A stretch of DNA of 5,020 nucleotides from CAZJOD01 sp964547525. GTDB taxonomy: Bacteria; Bacillota; Clostridia; JAAYHZ01. A program made the translations under genes and the position numbers. Positions within the stretch are counted from its first letter, which is position 1, and every line of letters starts with the position of its first letter. The notes below the pieces were generated by a model. The model was given only the letters and a program-made list of their open reading frames with translations. It ran no database searches and was not told where the DNA came from. Where the stretch lies: positions 1 to 5,020 of the forward strand of contig CAZJOD010000220.1 of the NCBI GenBank assembly GCA_964547525.1, in the 5' to 3' direction. Shown in pieces: positions 1-5,020 of the stretch.

Positions 1-2198
1 TCAATTGTCTTCCATATACTGTGCATATCGATATAATCTTCTATCAATTGTTGTTTTAACATTTTATCAGGTATAAAACGATCATATTTAGGAACTTTAT
101 ATTCGAATTGTTTTTTAAGCTGTCGTACCTCATAATCTTTTATAAAGTCATTCGGATTAGGTTTCTCCTTAAATATTTGTTTTATTTTATTTAGTACTTC
201 TTCTATATCAATATTCTTTTCTTTCATCCTTAAAGTAATAAAATAAGGCCTGAAACCACCTGTATTTTCTATACCGATAGAATCTTTGCCATAATAATAC
301 AGTGCTTTGAGAAAAGTGTAGTAATCAATATGCCCCATCCAGGGTAATATACAAAAATTATATTCGTCCATGGGTATGATATTGTGGTTCTCAATTTTTA
401 TTTGTGCCGCTATATCTCTTGCTTGAGCAAGTTTTTGTCGTGCTCCTTCCTGAAGGTAAGGATAAACCGTAGGTTCTAAAAGCACCTGTTTCATTCTTTG
501 CAATATTCTATTGTGTATTATTGCCCTGTCGCCTTTCCAAAAATAGCGTACCAATCGTTTGGTGTGTTCTACGAAAATGATTCTGCGCGTATTGTCTACC
601 GCCTTTACATGCCAATTACAACCGGCTACAGTAACATATTCTCCCGGAGGTATCGGGTACTCAATACAACCTATCTTTTGGGAATCAGCCATAATAGCCC
701 ATTCTTCCTCCTCAGGAAAGACTGCATAGAATTTATAGTTTTCAGTTATTTTAGCTCCTTCAAGACCTATTATTAAGCCCCTTTTTTCAAGTAGTTGAAG
801 ATGATCCATCTTTGTAAGGTGAATAATAAATTCTACAAAATCATCTCTTCTTATATTACTAAATCCATTTAAACGGTAAAATTTCTCTTGTAGCGCATCA
901 AGTGAAAGCTCTCCTGCAGATGCGACAATGCTCATTATTTGGTGGTAGGCCATGCTGAGTGGATATTTTAAAATTTTTGCCGGTTCTATCCATCTTTCTT
1001 CCAAATACAACTGGAGCATTGCACATATCTGTACCAAAAACCAAGGTATCCTGTATGGTGCGGACCGGGTTGAATCACCGCTCGTATCCCAGTCTATGAA
1101 CCACATCTCAGCAGGATTTTCTCTCCTGCCCGACCTACCGAGTCTTTGTACCAGGCTTGCAACAGATATCGGAGGTGATATCTGAATAATTCTGTCAAGG
1201 CGCCCTATATCGACTCCCAATTCGAGAGTTACCGTTGCACCTATGACAACAGGCCCTTCAGATTCTTTCATATCAACCTCTGCCGTTTCTCTAAGCGGTG
1301 CGGATATAGACCCGTGGTGTACATGATAAACATCAGGAGTTCCCTTAAGATTCGCTATATACTTTAATCCCTCAATGGCTGTTTCGGGTGTTTCCCGTCC
1401 ATTACCAAATATTATACATTTTCTTCCTAGTGTTTTTTCATACATATAAACCATAGAAGGATCAGTCATCGGATTTGTCAAACCCTCCAGTTCAGGTTTT
1501 TTGAAATGTTCAACAGAAAGTCTGATCTTTTGCTGCCACCCGGAAGTATCAGGTAGTGCCACATTACGGTCGCTTCCCGCCGCTAACCATTTTGTTGCTA
1601 TTGTATAATCTCCAAGTGTTGCAGATAGACCAATTCTTCTAGGCTCCGATCTTACATACTCCGATAGTCTTTGTATCTGACACTGTACCTGCAGCCCTCT
1701 GTCAGAACCCATAAACGCATGTATCTCATCAATAATTATAAAACGTAAATCACCAAAAATTTTCATCAATTCTCGGTTCCTGTTTATCAGCATACTTTCT
1801 AATGATTCCGGAGTAATCTGTAAAATACCGGAAGGTTCATCTAAAAAACGTGTTTTTTTATTTGCAGGAACATCACCATGCCAATGCCTCAATTTAATTC
1901 CGGCTTCTTTAATCATATCTTCCAGCCTGTAAAACTGGTCATTTATAAGTGCTTTTAGAGGAGCTATATATAGAACTCCTACTGTTAAAGGAGGATCTTC
2001 CAACAGCTTTGTGAGTACCGGTAGAAAAGCGGCTTCAGTTTTTCCCGAAGCGGTACCTGATGCCAAAAGTAAGTGATCATCAGTGTCAAATATTATCTCA
2101 CACGCATCCACCTGTATTTGCCGCAGTGAAGTCCAATTGTTTTTGTATATATATTCACGTATAAACGGCGAGAGTCTATAAAAAGTATCATCTCTCAT
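1..2198 (-). CDS. Lhr-like DEAD/DEAH-box helicase (BrxHI-like), second tandem copy, 3' end beyond window
   Basis: Predicted cytoplasmic ATP-dependent superfamily 2 nucleic-acid helicase. I translated this frame from ATG at 2198 and found 732 codons plus two bases with no stop, so the C-terminus lies past the left edge; by comparison with the upstream paralogue only about 15 codons are missing. Motifs seen: Walker A SGTASGKT (residues 47-54), HWHGDVP (105-111), TPESLE (119-124), DEIH (157-160), SAT (192-194), motif V GATVTLELGVDIG (from 320) and motif VI QRLGRSGRR (351-359). After the two RecA lobes come a helical/winged-helix-like region, a beta-rich segment (about 485-545) and a PWMG motif (619-622), as in Lhr-core proteins. 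The start is supported by an M-x-DD N-terminus shared with the upstream helicase. It overlaps that gene by 11 nt. Odd point: the GRNW of the paralogue's beta segment is GCNW here (526-529). The helicase call is firm; a BREX or other defence role is inferred from context. Confidence 0.93.
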   Translation of the reverse strand, partial: MRDDTFYRLSPFIREYIYKNNWTSLRQIQVDACEIIFDTDDHLLLASGTASGKTEAAFLPVLTKLLEDPPLTVGVLYIAPLKALINDQFYRLEDMIKEAGIKLRHWHGDVPANKKTRFLDEPSGILQITPESLESMLINRNRELMKIFGDLRFIIIDEIHAFMGSDRGLQVQCQIQRLSEYVRSEPRRIGLSATLGDYTIATKWLAAGSDRNVALPDTSGWQQKIRLSVEHFKKPELEGLTNPMTDPSMVYMYEKTLGRKCIIFGNGRETPETAIEGLKYIANLKGTPDVYHVHHGSISAPLRETAEVDMKESEGPVVIGATVTLELGVDIGRLDRIIQISPPISVASLVQRLGRSGRRENPAEMWFIDWDTSGDSTRSAPYRIPWFLVQICAMLQLYLEERWIEPAKILKYPLSMAYHQIMSIVASAGELSLDALQEKFYRLNGFSNIRRDDFVEFIIHLTKMDHLQLLEKRGLIIGLEGAKITENYKFYAVFPEEEEWAIMADSQKIGCIEYPIPPGEYVTVAGCNWHVKAVDNTRRIIFVEHTKRLVRYFWKGDRAIIHNRILQRMKQVLLEPTVYPYLQEGARQKLAQARDIAAQIKIENHNIIPMDEYNFCILPWMGHIDYYTFLKALYYYGKDSIGIENTGGFRPYFITLRMKEKNIDIEEVLNKIKQIFKEKPNPNDFIKDYEVRQLKKQFEYKVPKYDRFIPDKMLKQQLIEDYIDMHSIWKTI

Positions 2199-4656
2199 AT
2201 CCGGCAGGCACCTCCGAGCATGTCCATTTGTCAACAACTTTTCTTATACCGTTAATATCCATATAGTCGTTTATAAGTGACTTTTTTATTAACGGCAAGG
2301 GAATAAACTCATCATACTTCGGTAGTTTGTATTCAAAATTTCGCCTGAGCGTGGCTATATCATCTTCAGTCAACAATGTATCAAGATTAATATCATCATC
2401 AAACATACTTTTAATACATCTAAATAAATCGTTAGTATCACCTTGCCCAAGGCGGATCAATATGAAATAAGGAGGAATTCCGCCTATGCTTTTTATATTA
2501 AGCCGATAACCACAAAGCCGTTTAATCAAAAAAAGAAGTGTATAGTAGTCCACATTTCCCATCCACGGAAAAATACAGGCTGTTTTCCCACCTAAGCTAA
2601 GGATGTTATGTTTATGAAGCCCGGTGTTACGAGCAAAGAAACGAGCTTCTTCAAGCCTTAAAATCGCCCCTTTTTGGAGGTAAGGGTATACTGTATCGGT
2701 TATGAGCACCTTTCTTATATTTTCAATTACACGGTTATTTATTTTCAGACTACCTCCCTCCCAGTAGGTTTTCAATTTCCCTCCAACCGGTTTTACAATA
2801 ACCGTCTTTCTCTTCATATCCACATCCAACACTTCCCAGTTGCGTCCCGCAAGTGTCATTCTTTCGCCAATGGGGGGAGGAACTTCAATTTTCCCTAACT
2901 GTTTCGATTCCGAAACCACCATGTAATCGTCTTCTTCAGGAAACACAGCTAAGAATTTATAGCTATTTACAATTTTTTCTCCGTTTAAACCGATAATTAA
3001 ACCTCGTTCTTCGGTCTGTTGAACATGGTCCATTTCTATCAAGCTATGCAATAACATTCTAAAGTCATCAATCGACACATTTTCGAAAGGCTCCATGTTC
3101 AATACTCTACTTGCCAGGTCTGAGGCATTAAGTTCACCCATTCCCTTAAGTGTACTCATAGTTTGGTGATACAGCATATTGAAAGGATACTTTATATCTC
3201 TTGCCGGTTCAATCCATCTCTCTTCAAGGTATAGCTGAATTATGGAAATAATCTGAAGAAAACGCCAAGGCACCTGATCCGGAAGGAGCGGTAACCCGGA
3301 AGGTTTTTCTTCCTTGCATACCAGTAGCATCTCGGAAGGATTCCCTCTTCTACCCGACCGGCCTAATCTTTGCAAAAACCCGGATACCGAGTTTGGAGCT
3401 TCAATCTGTATTATTCTTTCAAGTCTACCTATATCAATACCCATTTCAAGTGTTAATGTGGCACCAATAACAACCGGACCCGGTGACTCTTTCATTTCTG
3501 TCTCGGCCGTCTCTCTAAAAGACGCCGATATGCTTCCATGGTGCACATGGTATATATCCGGTGTACCTTGCAAAGCTGCAATCTGCCTTAAACTTGCTAT
3601 TGAAGTTTCTGCATGATCCCTAAGATTAGTAAAAATTATACACTTTTTATTTAGACTTTTTTCGTAAAGATATTTCCAGTAAGCACTTGCTCTGAGCTCC
3701 TCATTGACAACATTATTATCTTCATTCGGAATTATTTCATTTCCATTAATATTATCATTCGGTGCTAGAATTTCGCTCGTATTATTGTATGATCCACTTT
3801 CATCGGTTTCAACTCTTACCCGGCCACTATCTGTCTTATTAACAATTATGCCTTCGATTGTCTTATTTGAAACCGGATCAATTCTTCCTTTTAGAAACAC
3901 TTCATTATAAATCTCATCTTTCCGGTTTATGGCATTTTTATCTTCCGGTTCCGGATCATAAAAATGCTCAACCGAAAGTTTTATTTTTTGTCCTCCGGTT
4001 GTTACCGGTGGTATTGCTACCTTCCTTTGTGAACCGACCGATAACCATTTTTCAGCCAAAGTGTAATCACCCAGAGTAGCGGATAACCCTATACGTCTCG
4101 GCTCACAACGCATATAGCGCTGCAGTCTCTGCATTTGACATTGCACCTGTATGCCCCTGCTTGTTCCCATAAAAGAATGTACTTCGTCTATTATAATAAA
4201 TCGTAAGTCACCGAATAACCTTATCAAGTCACGATTCTTATTAATTAACATACCTTCTAATGATTCAGGTGTTATCTGTAATATACCCGCAGGTTCTCTC
4301 ATAACCTTTTGTTTATGAGATGCGGGAACATCTCCGTGCCAATGCCATACAGGTATATTTGCTTCCACCAGCAAATCGTTCAGTCTATAAAACTGATCAT
4401 TGATTAATGCCTTTATAGGCGCGATATATAAAACCCCCACCGATGCGGGTGGGTCCTCATGCAGTTTTGTCAAAACAGGCAAAAACGCAGCTTCGGTTTT
4501 TCCAGAAGCTGTTCCGGATGATAATAAAAGGTGATTGTCGGTATCGAATATTACACGGCAGGCATCTACCTGAATTGTTCGTAATTCAGTCCAGTTATTT
4601 TTGTATATAAAGTCACGTATAAATGGAGCCAGTCTATAAAAAACATCATCACTCAT
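2188..4656 (-). CDS. Lhr-like DEAD/DEAH-box helicase (BrxHI-like), first tandem copy, complete
   Basis: A complete 822-residue superfamily 2 helicase, predicted to be a cytoplasmic ATP-driven DNA or RNA translocase. RecA lobe 1 carries Walker A SGTASGKT (47-54), IAPIKAL (78-84), HWHGDVP (105-111), TPESLE (119-124), DEVH (157-160) and SAT (192-194). Lobe 2 carries CIIFTN (339-344), HHGSISA (372-378), motif V GATLTLEMGIDIG (398-410) and motif VI QRLGRSGRR (429-437). The C-terminal part has a helical region, a beta-rich segment with LAGRNW (602-607) and FPWMG (696-700), resembling the Lhr core; it is far shorter than full-length Lhr of about 1,500 residues. The ATG overlaps the stop of the upstream ATPase gene (ATGA), and the paralogue downstream starts identically. 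Compared with that paralogue it has about 78 extra residues between the lobes (240-317). The family call is firm. Assignment to BrxHI, and thus to a phage-defence system, rests on the ATPase neighbour. Confidence 0.95.
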   Translation of the reverse strand: MSDDVFYRLAPFIRDFIYKNNWTELRTIQVDACRVIFDTDNHLLLSSGTASGKTEAAFLPVLTKLHEDPPASVGVLYIAPIKALINDQFYRLNDLLVEANIPVWHWHGDVPASHKQKVMREPAGILQITPESLEGMLINKNRDLIRLFGDLRFIIIDEVHSFMGTSRGIQVQCQMQRLQRYMRCEPRRIGLSATLGDYTLAEKWLSVGSQRKVAIPPVTTGGQKIKLSVEHFYDPEPEDKNAINRKDEIYNEVFLKGRIDPVSNKTIEGIIVNKTDSGRVRVETDESGSYNNTSEILAPNDNINGNEIIPNEDNNVVNEELRASAYWKYLYEKSLNKKCIIFTNLRDHAETSIASLRQIAALQGTPDIYHVHHGSISASFRETAETEMKESPGPVVIGATLTLEMGIDIGRLERIIQIEAPNSVSGFLQRLGRSGRRGNPSEMLLVCKEEKPSGLPLLPDQVPWRFLQIISIIQLYLEERWIEPARDIKYPFNMLYHQTMSTLKGMGELNASDLASRVLNMEPFENVSIDDFRMLLHSLIEMDHVQQTEERGLIIGLNGEKIVNSYKFLAVFPEEDDYMVVSESKQLGKIEVPPPIGERMTLAGRNWEVLDVDMKRKTVIVKPVGGKLKTYWEGGSLKINNRVIENIRKVLITDTVYPYLQKGAILRLEEARFFARNTGLHKHNILSLGGKTACIFPWMGNVDYYTLLFLIKRLCGYRLNIKSIGGIPPYFILIRLGQGDTNDLFRCIKSMFDDDINLDTLLTEDDIATLRRNFEYKLPKYDEFIPLPLIKKSLINDYMDINGIRKVVDKWTCSEVPAGYER
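2209..2215 (-). promoter_or_regulatory. Ribosome-binding site of the downstream helicase, inside the upstream gene
   Basis: The minus strand reads GGAGGTG here, a near-perfect Shine-Dalgarno sequence, followed by 10 nt and then the ATG at 2198. It lies within the last codons of the upstream helicase (encoding part of its SEVPAG tail), so the two genes are probably translationally coupled. The spacing is slightly long, but the site agrees with the start chosen from paralogue alignment. Confidence 0.75.
3706..3939 (-). other. In-frame ~78-residue insertion between the RecA lobes of the first helicase
   Basis: Between conserved SVEHF (228-232) and YEKSL (331-335) this helicase has 98 residues; the tandem paralogue has 20. 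The exact insertion edges are ambiguous, and residues 240-317 are the minimal extra segment. Its first half is charged and mixed. Its second half is polar, with 10 Asn in the 30 residues 291-320, plus many Glu/Asp. There is no Cys or His clustering to suggest a zinc site, and no intein-type border residues. It looks like a flexible linker, possibly with a small beta-type element around 265-285 (GIIVNKTDSGRVRVET). The reading frame stays open and the motifs on both sides are intact. Confidence 0.75.
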
Positions 4657-5020
4657 AATTCAAACTCCACCGCATCATCATCATCCACATTACTTACAGG
4701 GTTTGTTACAAAGAGATCTCCTGTCAGCATACCTTTAAATGTCACACCTTCATTTTGCAGCAATATATTAAGAATTCCAATAAAATCTCTTATTACTTCA
4801 CGCGGTGTAAGCAGTTCATCGGCACCTATTCTCCCTGCTACAATCTGCATAAATTCTACAAGATCATCTTCGGTAATCTTATTTTTATATTGATAATGCC
4901 GGGTATGAATATCAAGTATTTTTTTGAGTAGAACGAATATTTCTTCATGTGTCAAACGATCAAGGTATATAAGAGGACTTTGAAGGTCCCTTATGCCTTT
5001 TTTTACGAACCTTGTAGAAG
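4653..5020 (-). CDS. BREX-type ATP-binding protein (BrxD/DUF2791-like), C-terminal part only
   Basis: The frame is open from the right edge to TGA at 4655-4653 and gives 121 residues; the N-terminal part with the nucleotide-binding P-loop lies outside the window. A TTG at 4955 could be read as a start, but the frame continues upstream as family-like sequence (visible residues 1-21, including LQSPLIYLDR), so that TTG is internal. Seen here: an SPLIYLDRLTHEE segment (14-26) leading into helices, TPREVIRDF (71-79), which resembles the end of the BrxD/DUF2791 ATPase family, and an acidic tail with DDDD (112-115) that may be disordered. From family knowledge, these are AAA+-like ATPases of BREX and related defence loci, often encoded just before an Lhr-like helicase, as here. 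The match is from memory of family sequences and not from a search. Other AAA+ ATPases with a TPR-x-x-IR motif are the main alternative. Confidence 0.72.
   Translation of the reverse strand, partial: STRFVKKGIRDLQSPLIYLDRLTHEEIFVLLKKILDIHTRHYQYKNKITEDDLVEFMQIVAGRIGADELLTPREVIRDFIGILNILLQNEGVTFKGMLTGDLFVTNPVSNVDDDDAVEFEL
4665..4668 (-). promoter_or_regulatory. Ribosome-binding site of the first helicase
   Basis: The minus strand reads GGAG here, followed by 8 nt and then the ATG at 4656. It sits in the last codons of the upstream ATPase gene, whose TGA overlaps this ATG as ATGA. The Shine-Dalgarno match is moderate, so coupling to translation of the upstream gene is likely. Confidence 0.6.

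Noticed and set aside
1..3. TCA at the left edge, which would be a TGA stop on the minus strand
   Set aside because: It is out of frame: the helicase frame from 2198 leaves two bases at positions 1-2, so the gene is still open at the edge.
498..1185. Plus-strand open frames of 92 and 77 codons (498-776 and 952-1185)
   Set aside because: They lie antisense to the well-conserved second helicase, have no recognisable domains, and the minus frame shows motif and paralogue conservation throughout.
1..2198. Second helicase as a pseudogene or frameshifted copy
   Set aside because: Translation gives 732 uninterrupted codons collinear with the intact paralogue, with all helicase motifs present.
3706..3939. 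Insertion as an intein or mobile element
   Set aside because: It is only about 78 residues, lacks intein border residues and terminal repeats, and interrupts a non-catalytic linker.
2674..4079. Plus-strand open frames of 68-100 codons (2674-2898, 3314-3616, 3704-3910, 3858-4079)
   Set aside because: All are shadows antisense to the complete helicase, with no protein-like features of their own.
1..4656. Long direct repeat as evidence of a transposon or assembly duplication
   Set aside because: The repeated units differ at many nucleotide positions and in length, as expected of diverged paralogous genes and not of a duplicate assembly or a recent mobile element; no inverted ends were seen.
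4953..4955. TTG as the start of a separate 100-residue protein
   Set aside because: The same frame is open upstream to the window edge with family-like residues, and there is no convincing ribosome-binding site before this TTG, so it is an internal Leu codon.

Overview
The window is a wholly coding slice of a leftward (minus-strand) operon. It holds the end of one gene, one complete gene and nearly all of a third, with no non-coding gap. The DNA is AT-rich (about 30-40% GC in the lines I counted). Codon use favours A/T third positions and AGA/ATA, and the one strong ribosome-binding site is a GGAGGTG. Together these suggest a low-GC Firmicute, probably a clostridial-type bacterium, though the sequence does not fix the genus.

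Layout in transcription order, right to left: (1) 5020-4653, the last 121 residues of an ATPase resembling the BREX ATP-binding (BrxD/DUF2791-type) family, entering from beyond the right edge; (2) 4656-2188, a complete 822-residue Lhr-like superfamily 2 helicase (BrxHI-like); (3) 2198-1, a second Lhr-like helicase, 732 residues visible, still open at the left edge. The junctions are a 4-nt ATGA overlap and an 11-nt overlap, so the three are almost certainly co-transcribed and translationally coupled.

The two helicases are paralogues in tandem. They align without gaps over the first ~230 residues (158 of 210 identical by hand count) and more loosely over the C-terminal accessory region (34 of 71 in one stretch). 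All classical helicase motifs are intact in both. The first copy carries about 78 extra Asn/Glu-rich residues between its two RecA-like lobes.

A BrxD-type ATPase followed by a BrxHI-type helicase is a pairing known from type 2 BREX phage-defence loci and, as I recall, from TerB-associated clusters in Firmicutes. The window most likely cuts through such a defence island. The duplicated helicase is the unusual part. No methyltransferase, PglZ-type phosphatase, TerB protein, RNA gene, mobile element, CRISPR array, promoter or terminator is visible, so the system type cannot be settled here.
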